Source: a virus. From it: a stretch of 31,639 bases of DNA. Where the stretch lies: positions 1-31,639 of the IMG/VR virus record IMGVR_UViG_3300021364_000102, one strand, 5' to 3'. Within the stretch, counting starts at the first letter, position 1, and every line of letters starts with the position of its first letter. Under the pieces are notes generated by a model, which worked only from the letters and a program-made list of their open reading frames with translations, ran no database searches and had not been told where the DNA came from. Made by a program: the position numbers and the translations under genes. Below are positions 7,837 to 22,800 of the stretch, in pieces.

Positions 7837-10800
7837 TTGGCATGTCAGGCTTATTAATTCGTATTTTTTGAACTATTGCGTTATTTGTGCTATTTAAAGT
7901 CTCTCCTTCGGCTTTCCAAAGTTTTCCTTGTCTTCTTATAACCGTGACTTTTTCACTTGCCATAGGTGGTACTAATAAAACTAATTCGTTGCTATTTTCT
8001 AAATCAAATTCTTGAGGAAGAATTATGTCACCTTCAGGTGAATCTTGTCCTAAAGCAGGATTAAATGAAGCAATTGAATTTTTACGTAATCTTTTACCTC
8101 CTACAAAGACTTCAAATTCGTTAATATTATTAGGAATAAAATCTAAAACAAATCTAGTATTTTCTCCATCGCCGTTAAAAATTGTTCTTAATATCTCATC
8201 TTTATAAGGCAATATAGTTTCTATACTTTGATTATAAATTTCAACTCCCGCAGCATGCATATTTTTTACACCTGTTCCGAGTGTTCCTCGCCGTAAATTA
8301 AACAAAATATTTTCTGTTTTTTCATAATATTCTATTCTCTCTCCGTCGATTATAATTACTCCAGGATATTTGCTATTTTCAGTAGGTTGAGGTAATAAAC
8401 TTCCATCATTAACTTCTATAAATTTATCATACCAATACAAATCCTGCATTAAAGTTATATTATTTTCTCCATTTAAAGTAGTGTAATGCGTATTATTTAA
8501 GATATCATGGAATTGTTTCCAGGCAAACTTATTAGAAAATAATTTATTACTAAAATGTATTACTTGAACATTATCATTTTCTTGCAATCCATTTACTAAC
8601 TTTACAGAAAATCTATCAATTCCTAATTTATAATCAACACTAGGACTCAACATTATTCCATTTTTAACTACCCATACATACTGAGCATCTATAGCCGAGC
8701 TATTTAAAGGTATAATTCCATTTTTTAATTTTTGATATTCATAAAAATCATCTCTATATTCATCAGTATTAGTAAAAGGATAATCAGACTGGATTTCTAC
8801 TACCTTTATAACGTCTCCTTTGCTTACTGTTAACCCTATATCAGCCAAATTTAATATTCTAGTACCAGTTCCAAATGGAGTTTTAATAGAGGCAAATAAA
8901 TTGCTTACTTGGCCTTCACCAAAATTTAGATCATCTATCCTTAGCCCATTTTTAAAAATTTGATATTGTTTATTTGCTTGAAGAATTATAGAAAATTTTA
9001 TTTCTATTAAATCATCTATCACTCTTTTTATATCAAACTTAGATGATGGAACATTTGAAAATTCTGTCCTTTCTACTACATCGAAACTTTGCCAATCTAT
9101 ACTTTGACTATCGTGATTACTAAATTGGTAAACACGGATTTTATCGTTTACATTTAAATGTATGGGATTTATATATAATGTATCCGGTGTTGAAATAAAC
9201 TCTGTATTGTTAAAATATCCAAATCTATAGTCTCCACCAGATTCTACACTGTCCTCATAACCGTAAACATAAACCTTCAAAATATCTCCAGGCTGACTTA
9301 AACCTTTCCTGATTTCTATTGTACTACCTTCTTGGGAATAATCATCAACTAATAAATCTGTTGCAGTAGACGAAGTGTAATTCCAATCTACTATATGTTG
9401 TAATTCATTATCATTTAAGTAAACTTTAATTTGATGAAAACTTAAACTACCTAATGGTATTTGATATAATTTCAAACTATATTCTGTTACATCTGTTGTT
9501 ACAAAAGTCTCTACATATCCAGGATTTAATAATTTATTATTTACAAATACAAGAGTATGCCATTCTGCAGGCATTTGAGCAAATGGTGCATTGTACAATT
9601 TAAATGCTGTTGTAGATCCATCTGCAATAAATTCATCTATATGTATAGCACTATGCTTTTTTTCTTCTCCAAAAGTAATTAAGTAATTAATTATTGCGTT
9701 TTCTTCTATAATATCTGAAAATCTTATTAAAACATTATTAGAACTATCATAATATTCCGTATCTGAAGCAATTAAAACATAATCTAAATTTTTTCCATTA
9801 ACTGTAATTTGGCCATTTAAATCTTCCTGCCACCTAACATTTAACAAAAACTCATTTGTTTTTCCATCAGCTACTAGTACACCAGTATCAAGCACATCAT
9901 CTGCACTGTAATCTAAAATTAAAATATTAATTTTATCATTTAGCGCAGGTGTGTTTACAAATATAACTTTTTCTTCATTATAATTTAGTGTGTAGTCTTT
10001 ATCTAATTGATACAACACATTATTAATTTTAACTATTAATGATAATTGACTAACTGGTTTTACATTAATATCATATTCAGTTTGAACTCCATTTCCGATA
10101 TAATTAAGATTATATATAAAACTACCGCCTAAATTAGGTCTTTCATAGACAGTAATAGCAAAGGAATCTTGCACAAGACCTGGTAAAAGTTCTTCAGGTC
10201 CTTTACTATTTGTCGGAGATACAAAATTATCACCATCTATAACTATTTCATTTGATACTATTCCTTTTGCATTACTATAATTTAATAGTCCGCCTTGTAT
10301 TTCAGTATCTAAATTTTCATAATTAGGAACAAAACTTCCATCACTTATTGATTTTCTTATTATAATTATATCATTAGCATTAATATTTGTAATGTAATCC
10401 TGTACAATAAAACTATCTTGAACTCCGTCACCTATAATTGTTTGCATAATTGCATTAGGATTATTGACTGCAGTTTCCGCATCAACAAACTCAGGATCGT
10501 CAATTCTAACATTATTATGATAAACATTGTATGCAGAACCAGTTTCTAATGATAAATCAAAATTAATTACTACATCATTTAGTACTTTTTCATTAATCAA
10601 AAATCCTATTTGTGTTTCATTAAAAGTTAAAAATTTAGGTATAATTTCTTGTGAAATATTATCAAAATCATCTACATCCAATCCTAATCCAAAATCTTGA
10701 AAAATATTTGCACTGTTAATACTTAGACTTGTATTATTTGCCACGTTTAATATACTTGTTCCAGCTGTAGAGTTATCAAGTGGTTCATTTTCATAATTGA

Positions 10801-13800
10801 CATTAAACAAAGTATAAAAATTTATTTTCTCAGCTATAAAATTACTATTACCATTAATTATAGCTGCTACTAACTTTGCAAACATATTAAAATCAATTAC
10901 ATATTTTCTATCTAAAACTGCAATGTAAGTTAAATGTCTATCAACAGTATAAACTATATCATTGTATTTTTCATCATTAATATCAAATGCTGTATCTAAA
11001 TATTCAGTAGTATCCCATCCTAACTTTGATCCAAATAGAATACTTTTAACTTGTACACCACCGTAATCTATTCCATCCATATAATCAGCTAAAGTTAAAT
11101 TAGACGAAAATAAAGAGTATACTAAAGAAAATCTATCTTGTGCTGTTAAAAATTTTACATCTTTAAAATAATTTATTACTATTTCTGTATTAGCATTAGG
11201 TGGAACATCAAAAGTAACAGCTCCTACATATCTATCATAACCCTTTGAATTATCTAATACATTTGTAATTGTATATTCTTGTGATAATACCTTAGCATTA
11301 TTGAAATATATTGAAACTTTACTTTTGGTTAATTGCATTGGCCATTGTAAAATAAAATAAAATTTATTATTTGTACCAACAAACGTTTCGCTTGTTTCTA
11401 AGCTTGTAATTTCATATTTTTTAGATAATCTATCAAATTTTATACTGGTGTTAACAGATCTTGTAAGCTGGTCTCCTAATATGATAGACAATCTAGCTTC
11501 TCTTCCTTCCTCTGCTACTGAACCATTTATAGTGATTCTAGGAGTAGAAAAATAACCAGTTCCAGGATTGATTACATCAACTGCTGTAATGCTTCCATTA
11601 TTACCGAGCCTAGCAATTGCTTCAAACCCAGATCCACCGCCGCCCGTAACAGTTATTTTAGGTGGCACACTATAGCCTGCTCCACCATCACCTATTTTAA
11701 TTTCAGTTATAGAATATGTATTATAAGCATTCCAAATTTTAGAAACATCTGTATTTAAACTTTCTGTATTATAAAATCCATCTTCTGTAACAGTTATTTT
11801 ATATGGCAAAATTTTATTATAATCCTGCTGATATTGAGGACTTAAATCAAAATCTCCTATAAACGTAGACGCATTTTCTGTAGTATCATAAACACTTACA
11901 AATTCTCTTAATTTAGATTTGAAAGGTTTAACTTCTCTTACATATTCTTCATAACTTGACAAATTATCATTGTTAAATGTAACATCATTTCTCAATTCTC
12001 CAACATTATGCTTAACTTTTAAAAAATTAGTTTTGAATGCCCAATCTATAGCAGAGTGTTCGTAAAACGCATACCGTAACAATGCAAAAAACAATCTATT
12101 GTACTCTACTGCTAAGTCATCTATAAATATTTCATTCTTTATTGCATTCAAAATATTCCTAATTTCTATACTTGGAATACTATCGTATAGATTTGTATCA
12201 TATGATTTTAAATCAAAATTAATTAAAGCGTCTGTAACATTATATAATACCGACGAAAACTCTATTGTCCCGTTTTGCTTTCCAATAGTTTCATAGTTTA
12301 CTGTATAATCTGCATTCGCAATATTATTAATTTTCTTTAATAATAACCATCCGTTATTTGATATATTTTTAATTTTAACGACATCGCCTATTATATCCGA
12401 TAAGCCTGGCAATTGATAAGCATAATCTATTACGTAATTTATTTTAGATTTAGTGTTATAACCTTTTTCATACCAATCTATATAATTCCAATACAGATTT
12501 GTATTAAACCCTTGTGTTTGAATTCTACTCCAACTTGTATGGCTATCTTTTTCATAAAGTGCCCATTTTCCTAATACAGTTTCATCAGCTGTTACTAAGG
12601 CAGTAAATTTACGTACAACTACATAAGTTGACTGAGAATAATTTTCTCCTCCATTCACAACGCCTACACTTGATATACTACCTGTTGTATCTAACTCAAA
12701 ATCTAATATTAAATTACTACCTTTACCAATAACTGTATACGTTGGATTAACTAAGTATCCATAACCTGGATTTATAACAATTACTTCTAAAATTGAACCA
12801 TTTTCTATTACTAGAGAAATCTCTGCTTGTTCTGTTTTTCCAATACCAGAATTAAATAAATCATCATACGTATCAACTACTACGTCATAAAAATTTAATT
12901 CATAACCAGGCGGTTCATCTTTTGCAAATAAATTAGATATATCTTTATTATCAATCAATAAGTAATTTTTTAAAACAAGATTTACTCTGTTGAAATAAAT
13001 TTCCAAAGCCTTGTGTCTATCTTTAAACCAACTTTGTCTAATAGATTGCAAATTACCATACCTATACTTTTCACTTAATGTCATATCTGGCACAGACCTA
13101 CCATAAAGATCATAACCTACCAAAGAATCAACTAAGTTCATATGAACATTTTCTGGAATTTTACTTTGTGCATCATCTACAGTCAATAATTTATATTCAA
13201 AATGCTCAGGAGTAATTGTATCTGTGTATATTTGAAAAGATATTGCAACATGATCATCTATTAAATAGTTTTTACAATTAAACAACGCAAATTCATTTGT
13301 AGATATTAACGCTACAAAAGAATAATTCTCATTTAATGGATCTTGTAACAAATTTTTTATTTGAGCTGCTGTTAAATTCCTTCCTTTTTTACTTGGTAAT
13401 ACAGTAACATTCTTTACCCAATAATAATATTTTACAAAAAAAGATTTAGTTATTTCGTTATATTTTCTTTCTATAGAATAGTTACTATTTGCTGTACCAG
13501 TGATATTAAGAGAAATCCCTTCAGGTGTACCAGACAGTTCATTCCACTGTGTTGGTGTATAGTCTGATTCAACCCATTCGTATATTTCTATATCAACAGT
13601 ATTATCATACTTAAACCAATAATTAGTTGAATATTTAACGTTATCTTGATATGGATGATAAAATTTTACATTTTTTGTATTCCACCAAATTTCATTTACA
13701 TGATCATTACTCCAGTACATAGTTTCATCTTGATTAACTTCCGAAGAATTTGCATTTGTATAAATTGCAGGATCGTATGGTAATTTAAAAGTAATATTTT

Positions 13801-16800
13801 GTTCTGCAGGTCCTGGAATTTTACCTTGTGAAGCATCTATATAATCTAATTCTTTAATTACTTTTTTTGTTCGCTTATCATACAAATTAATTTTTTTAAT
13901 TTTAGATAAATCAACTGGATATTTTGGTTTTCTCAAAATAGAAAATAATTCTTTTTTCTTTTTCCCAAATTCAACTATTTTATCTAAATTTTGTAAACTT
14001 ACATAAACATTATTATTGTTAGTAATTATATGCTCTCCAAACGACGTAGTTACATCTGTAATTTGCATATCTAAATTTCCAGAATATACAAAAGTATTTC
14101 CTATAATTTGAAAAATGCTAACTGATCCTAAATTATCTTTAATAGTATTAAAACTGGTAAAATTATTATCAAAAGTTGTAGTAGAATTATCTAAACTAAT
14201 GTAGAAAGTTTGATAACCATTTTTTGAATACACATACAATAATAAATTTTCATCTATAGTTACATACTCTCCAAATTTTTCAAAAGCTTCATTATATCTA
14301 TTATAAATAGTCTGTTTTAATACAAAATTGCTACTTTCTAATTTGTAATAAAAAACTACGCCATTAGAAAACCCACCAAAATTATTTTTTGGATCACTTA
14401 CTATTAATATCGAGCCATCACCGTTTAAACTAAGAGAATGTCCAAAATCTATGCTATTGTTTGGTGGACTTATATTTTGACTCCATTTATAATATCCATT
14501 TAAATTTCTATATACTGCCAGTGTATTAGTATTTTCATTGGTATATTTTACTGTAACAACTAAAACTTCGCCATCTTTACTCACAGCATAATTTATTCCA
14601 TATTCAAATAAATTCTCTAAAGGAATTGTACTAATATCTACTGAATCAAAAGTGATATTTAAAAGACTATTATTAGGCAAATATCCTGTATAATCTATTA
14701 AATTATCTGCTTCTTTCCATACTCCTAAATCATATGCATAATCAAAAGTCTCAGGATTTCTATTAGAAGTTGCAACATAGAACACATTATCAACAAGTAC
14801 AATATCATTTACAAAATAAGTTTCATTATTATCGTACGTTCCCCTGTAATTAGGATTTTTAGATGTAGTCCAATCATATAAAATATTATTTTCAATACCT
14901 TTCTTGAAAATATTAATATTTTTACTAATGCCTAAATTAGATGAACTAAAAACTTTATAAACTTCATTATGAGATGTAATCGATATATCTTTACCAAATT
15001 CAGTATTATTATCTCTGTTAAACAAAACAAGTTGTTTACTTTTTCTATAAATATTTCCAATAAACTCATATATGTATAACGATCCTTCTTTCTCATAAGA
15101 GCTAGGACTACCATTTACATCGTATTGTAAATTTTTAACTTCTTGCCATTCCAACGAAACCTTAGAAGGGATTGATGCGGACCTTGCTTGTCCTACTACA
15201 ATTTCATTTTTATAAATCCAATATTCTTCTCCTTTTATTTCTGATTCTGCTGTAATCGGTATACTAAATTGGTGTAAAACAACTGCAAGTTTACCTATTT
15301 CATTTGTTGGTAAAGATACATCAATACTGAATCCTATATCTCTATCTACATTGTAAATGTCTGCACGATTATACGGATCATTAATACCTGTCATTGCTAG
15401 CATTTCTATAGTTGCTTCTTGACTTAAACCATCTATTACAGTTTTCTCACCTAATTTCCATGTACCAGTAACATTTCCAACATAGACTAATATTGTTCCA
15501 TCAGAAAGACGTTGTAGATACATTACCTCAGCAGTATTGCTTGTTCCTTTTTCTCTAATAATTTGTCCTACACGACCTGGTACTGTTTCTAAATTCCCTA
15601 AATTTTCAAAATATTTAGGATATGGTTCATAAGGCAAACCATCTGGACTAAATCTATTTTCTCTATAAATTATAAATCCATCCCATAAATCCCAAATAGT
15701 TGTTAGATTATCATTATTATTCAAAATAGTGTTATTTGAAAACCCTAAGTCTGTAATTGATTTGTAAATATTTGAAACAGGAGTTTCAATCGGAACTAAA
15801 AATGTTTCTCCGCTAACAGACCCTACAAGTAAATTTTCAAAATCAAAAATAATTTCTGATACGTCTTGACTTAAGAATTGAACTTGGATTTGCCAAACAG
15901 GTACTGTATTATCAATATTATTAGGATCTTCTACAACTACACTTGAAAATACAGTAGCAAATGCATTTGTATTACGTTGAGTTAAAATTTCTCCTTCGAC
16001 TAACGTAGGTGCAGTAGCAAAGCGAACATTTTTTACTTTTAATAGCTTAATTGTTTTTGGTAATTGATTATAATAAAATGAAAAACTATCACCAATAGAT
16101 AAATTTTCTAAACCTATAGGTAATCTCACTGCATAATGTCTAAAAACATATTCTTGATCAACTGATTCCCATGCATCAGGGATTAATGGATCTATTTGTT
16201 GTATTTTTATTCCATTGTAACTAAATCTTTTGATTAAACTAGCATTAGTATTGATGTTTACATTATCTAAGATATTAGCGTAAAATAAATTTGTAGGTGT
16301 ACTATCTGTAATCGTTTCTTTAACTATTAATCCCCTACCATTATCTATAACTGTATTTCCAACATAGTATGGTGGAACATCAATCTTAATATAATGACCA
16401 AGAATATTTCCATATAAATTGTCTTCATTTGTTAATGCTAAAGTATAATCTCCTAAAATTTCTCCATCTTGATACAGAATAGAGCTTTGGTCAAATACTT
16501 TGTATACATTTTTTAAGTAAATTATATTAGAATCAACTGTTGTATATTGATATGCAACATAACCAAATGCATTACCAGAATATACACGTGAATTTAATTC
16601 AATCTCAATAATTGTTTCTAAAACTAAAATACATTCTACTTTTTCTTGAATAATATGCTTATCAGTAAGTATATTGCTAGCTTTAGCATTTGAGTTTAAA
16701 AAATTTATAGAATCATAAAATGGTTCCCTAGCAAATATTTCTAATTGGGTCTGATTAGCATTAGTAAATTTATTCCAATGCAGTACTATTTCATCTCCTA

Positions 16801-19800
16801 CCTGTACTGCATCATACATTTCTTTATTAAGTTTTATTAAAAAATGATCAGCAATTATAGTATTATCACTACCTGTAATTGGATAATTTCCAGTTAACAA
16901 CATAGCTACATCAACAGCATTTTCAGTATCTAAATTTTGTTCAACCAAAAATTCATTAAAATTATAAAAACTGTTGATTAAAGTAGACTCAGCAGCAGGA
17001 AGAACTGGTATCAGAGCAGTCCAATATAAATTATTATATGCAACAATATCTCCAGTTTCGTACGTTTGATTTTCTAAATAAGTTCCAACAAATTTAGTTT
17101 TTACAAAAGATTCTGACGGACTTCCTATTGCTATAAACTTTCCATCTTTAGAAATTTTTAAAGATTCGCCAAACAAATAAGGAATTGCATGTTGTGAAAA
17201 CTCTATTATAACTTTTGCACCAAACCCTTGAGTTTGATTAAAAACTATTTTATTTTCATTTACAGATACTGTATAATCTGTAATTCCAACTCCATTTACA
17301 AATATTTTTTCTATGTCTGTTACAGAAAAATTACTATCGACTACTACATATTCATTTAAACCATTTAAATCAGATATTATAAATTCGACCTTTGAACTTT
17401 CGTTAGGTTCCAATATTTGCGATAAAACAAAAGGATATAATGTGCTTGCCCTAGTATAGACATATACTTTACCATCACCCTTACTATGATTACCTACGAC
17501 TAAAATGGTATTTTTTTCGTTTACATCAAATGTAATATTAGAAAAATTATCTAGTGAAATTTCATTAGTTTTGTTAAATTTTTCATTTAAATTTAAAACT
17601 TGCCAATCATCATCATTATCAACCCAAATTTTATGCCCAAGTTGAAATTTTTCAAAATTTATTTTTGTAATATCATCAAAATTGGATATTCTAGAATTTT
17701 CAAATCCTGTTAATATGCCAGTGTATTCTATTATTGTGTCCGGTAATTTAGGTAATTGATCTTTTAAGTTTGTAACAAAATCTGACGTAGCGTTTAATGT
17801 TAATGTGTTATCTACAATTGTTTGTATAGAAAAAAACAAATCTACATCTATCGAGTTAGTAAATTTAGAAAGGTCATTATTTTGTTCTACAAAATAACTA
17901 TAAGATATAGTAGAAATTCCAACTATAGATCCAACATATATATCGTTTTTAGGCAAACGATCTAATGTTATGATAATTTGAGTTACCTTTGCATCATCTA
18001 TAATAATATTTTTTATAAAATAAGACAATTGAATATATTTTAAAACAGCCCAATTATTTTTGTCATAATTTATAACATGTATATAATCATACAGATTTAA
18101 TTGAGTTGCGTTATAAACTAGCAAATCCTCATAATTTTGTATTGTATCATTTATATCTTTTACATTTACATATCCTGTAGTAGAAAATACATCAGTATAT
18201 CCTTTTTCTACTAAAGGAAATGGGTTATGATCGTAGTTTTCATATTTTAAATACGTTTCGTAGCTAGGTATTCTATAGATATTATCTATAATATTTGTTT
18301 TTTCATTAGTTAATAAAATAGGCTGAGATTTTAAATCATATTTTTCTTCATTAAGTGTATAATCAAATTCTTTGTAAGTGTCAATTCCTCCATACGTACA
18401 TACTCTAACTGCCCATTCTTCAAAAAATTCTAAACTTTCTTTTTGATCACTACTTAACACATCAAACAAATTTGTTAAACTTTTCTTTGTGCCTTTATCT
18501 TTTATGTAACCTTGATAAAACTTATACTGACTAACTTCATTATTGATAATATTTTCTAAATATTGTCTTTTTTGATATCCAATTAAATGTTGTCCCATTT
18601 GCTGCAGTTCAACATTAAGATTATTACTATCTAAACTATAAAAATCATTAAATTGTTCTGTCTTGTAATCAAAATTTGCCATTAATTTTGATTCTGGTTT
18701 ATAGTCTAATCTTGTCCACTGGTCAAAATCAAAAAATTCTTGTCCTGATATTTTATTAGGTGCTATATAATAAAATTCTTTATATTTTACTAGATCGCCT
18801 GTGTTATAATCATTCCATTGTAACCATTGTTTTAAAGTTGCATCATGATAAATAAATCCTTCTATGTTAAATGCTCCTGTCCAATTATTAGTTATATACC
18901 CTGCTACTCTAATTCTATCTTGTCTATATCCTGGAACTAAGTCAAAAATTGTATCATTAAATACAGTTATATTATCAATTAACACAACATGTTCTTTTAA
19001 TACTAAAGGAAATTTTGCAAAATATATACTTTTATCAGTATCAGCTGCATCAATAATAAAATTATTACTATTATCTCTTACAAAATTTAAATCTTTAAAA
19101 TTAATACTTGTACCATCAGCGTCTAATATATTATAACCCGACCTAGAATCTAAAGTATTACCAACTACTGCTTGAGAATTGTAATAATTTAATCTATAAG
19201 CACCTGGACTTAATGTTATAATTGATCCTGCTTGCCAGTTTTGCGTACACCAAAAAACAAACTGTTTTACTGCATGATTCCAATCAGCTAATTCATATTC
19301 GTCATTAATAAACTTATCGAATTTAAATCCAATTGTCTCTAAGTAGTGCCCATAACCTAATAAAAAGTCAACGACATCTTGCACAGACTTTACGCCTGTA
19401 TCATAATCTAAATATGATAAACTTTTTTCAAAATTAGTTGGAATAGTAATATCTATACCACCTTCAATTGGTAATCTTGGTAATACAACAAATTTTGTTT
19501 TGTCAAATTCATCTGTACTTGTATGACTAATTTTTACTCTATAAAAAATTTCATTTACTCTTACAATTGTACCAATGACGTAATCTTGCGCAGGAACCCA
19601 ATTAATAAAACTTTCACTTATTCCACCAATGTTTAATGTTCTATCTGTATTTTTCCTAATAACTTTATAATAAGCAAATAATGGTAATGTATTATCATAA
19701 CCACGAATATAAAGTAATTCTGCTTGCTTTTCAATAATTACACCACTGTAAACAATTTCTTTTATAGGATAACTTTCTACATAATTTATTGAATAATTTT

Positions 19801-22800
19801 CACTAGGTACAAAAACATTACCATTATTAGACGGAGTCCTACTATCTAAAATTAATTTTAGTTTTTCTTTATCTGTAAATCCTCCAAGATGAAAGGACAT
19901 CTGATTTGTAATATTTCTCAATAATAATTGATAATCTACGTATTTTCCTTTGTATATTTTATTTTGATAATCAAAAACATAATTAATTAATCCACTACAA
20001 TAATTTACATTGTCTGTATCTGTTTTTTCTAAAAATATTAAGTCAGAAAGTTTAATATGATTATCAGTTTCTGAATAAACTATTTGTCCTGCTACATTCC
20101 TTTTTTGCCTATTCCTATCAAAAGCTACAGAAAAAACGTAGCTAGGTTTATTGAGTATAGCTGCCTTAAGCAAAGAAAACACATAACCACTAGACCTTCT
20201 CCATGCAGTTTCTACTGGACTATAATCTCCGAATCTAAATTGATCTTGTATCCTATCATAAGAGTAATTTTTCAACACATTGCTATACAAAGGATTTACT
20301 AAATTACCATGCTCGTCTACCGGAATATACTTTGTTAAATTTGGTCTAATAAATCTTTTATCAATTTTTATTGTAGGTTTTCTTATTATACCTGCTTCAA
20401 GGTCTTGCCACAATTCTAAATTATTTCTAGTATATGGTAATTTACCATATTGTTCTTCCCACCAGTCTGGTTTTATAGAAAAACCTAGCATTTCCCAAGG
20501 ATGAGTATGCGGTCTGTCAGTATCATAAACATAATGAAAAATTCCTCTCCACCAGCCAGGAACTGATTCACCATTATCAAATTTAGTATGATTAAAATTA
20601 TATGTAAATTTATTATTAAAATCAAAATATCGATGTGTTACAAAATCAACATTTACCAATTTTATCCATTTAGCAAAATCGGCAAACATAATACTTTCTA
20701 TATTTGATCTAGAAATATTTGTTTTCCTATTATATCCAGGAATAATTTTATATATATCAAATAAATCAGCATCATAATTAATTTTAATATTATTAAAAAT
20801 TCTCTTTTCTAGCTCTAATATTAAATTATCTCTGTAATCTTTAAATGCTGTAATCTTACTATTATCATGTCCTTGTATTATCACTTCACCAATAATTAAT
20901 TCATTGTACACCTCATTATCTTGAGCTGCTAAATTTTTATTTGACATTGGTAGATAATAAGCTCTTGATAATCCTTCTAATTTTAAAATATATACTTCAC
21001 CGTTTCCGCCTAATTCGACATCTTTATCACTTGCAGTTTGATATTCGTTGAATAAAGGAAAAAACCACCCTATTTCTTGTGTATTTTCTTCAACACCATA
21101 TAACTTAAAATTTTCTAAAATATTATTTCCTGTAATTTGAACAGTATCGTCAATATATAATCTTGGTTGAAATTTAGGATATAAACCTAATTTTGTAGGC
21201 GTAGCTGGAATAAAAGACCCATTAGTACTTTCAAACTCATAAATCGAAATTATATCTCCTAATTGTTTTTTTGCATTTATTTCTACAAACCCGCCATCTA
21301 TAAATATATAATCTTTACCATGAATAAGTTGTTTTTTATTCTTATATACAAGGACTGATTTATCACTTAGATAATCTAATTTAAAATCTTCACTTATACC
21401 AAAATAAATTTGATCTACATCTTCTATTGTTGTTTCATTTATTAATTTTCCATTTATTCCTAGCATATCTGACAAATAAAATGCATTTGTTTCAGTTTTA
21501 TTTTTATTTAAACTCAACAGTATTTTGTCAAAATGATTTATTATTTCTCCATCAAATCCTAAATTTGTTGCAGTTGAAATAAAATTTCTTTTAAATTTAC
21601 TATATTCGTCTTGTGAAAAAGATATTGAATCAATTATGCTAAAATCTTTTTGTAACATGTTAAAACTATATAAGTTGAATAATGAAGAATGCTTGCAAAA
21701 TTTTCTTCCTTTGTGAAATTGCAAACCTAAATCACGTAAATTATTTCTACCAGGAAAAATGCCTTCAAAATTATTTGTTTCTTCTACTATAGTTTTACAA
21801 TGATCTAAGACTTCACCAAAAGTAAAAATATCCAAATCTTCATTTAATGGATTCGTTTCTAAATTCGCTGGAATTTCATAGAATCCATTAGAATTTTTTT
21901 GATATTTTGTTCTTGTTTTTAATATGATACTTGATCCTAAAACTAAATTTTTCAAAAATCTAATATAACTTTCGCCATTTACATTTTGTTCTATAACGTA
22001 TGCAACATTTATTTTTTGTAAAACATTGTTAACGTAAACCCTTATCCACAAATCATTAATAAAATTATTATCATCATATGTATCAATGGGATATATTTTA
22101 CTGTCATCTTCAACTATAAACTGTCTTATAACATTTTGTCTACTGGCTTCTACTTTTGTAAACCCATTAACTAGCTGATATGTTTGATCATTATTATATT
22201 TTCTAATATATAATGGATTGTTATAGATGCTTAGTTGTATATTATCTTTATAAATTATATTATCATGAGAAACTAAGTCAAATTTAAAAACAATATCTCC
22301 AGAATTTTCTATATTCTTATATGTTATTGGAAATCCTAATTCAGTATCATTATTGCCATTTCCTATTTCATAAGAAAAAATCTTGTTTCCTGAAAAATTA
22401 CTACTAGGATAATTTAATTGATCGTTTAATGAAATATCATTTTTATCAAAACAATCAAACAAGGGTGCCTGATTAACTGAAACTTTCTGTTGAGCTTTAA
22501 TCCACGTTGTACCATTAAAATAAAAACTTGTGCCATTGTATTTTTGACCATTTCTGACTGTTATATTGTCATTAATTTCCGGCACTGTATCATCTTCTAC
22601 AAGTGTTATTTGCTTATTATTATTAACAGTAATAAACTTGATTTTAAAAATCCTATTTTTTACCAAAATATCAGTATCTTTTAAAAACGTTACTCTTAAT
22701 CCTTCTGTTAATTCTACACCATCAATAAAATATCCTTCACTACCTTCTATATTAGAAAATGCATCTGTTGTTACATCATCTACTAAATCAATTTTTCCTT

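Noticed and set aside
14932-15114. 60-codon minus-strand frame inside the giant gene
   Set aside because: It overlaps the giant ORF in another frame and has no ribosome-binding site or recognisable product.
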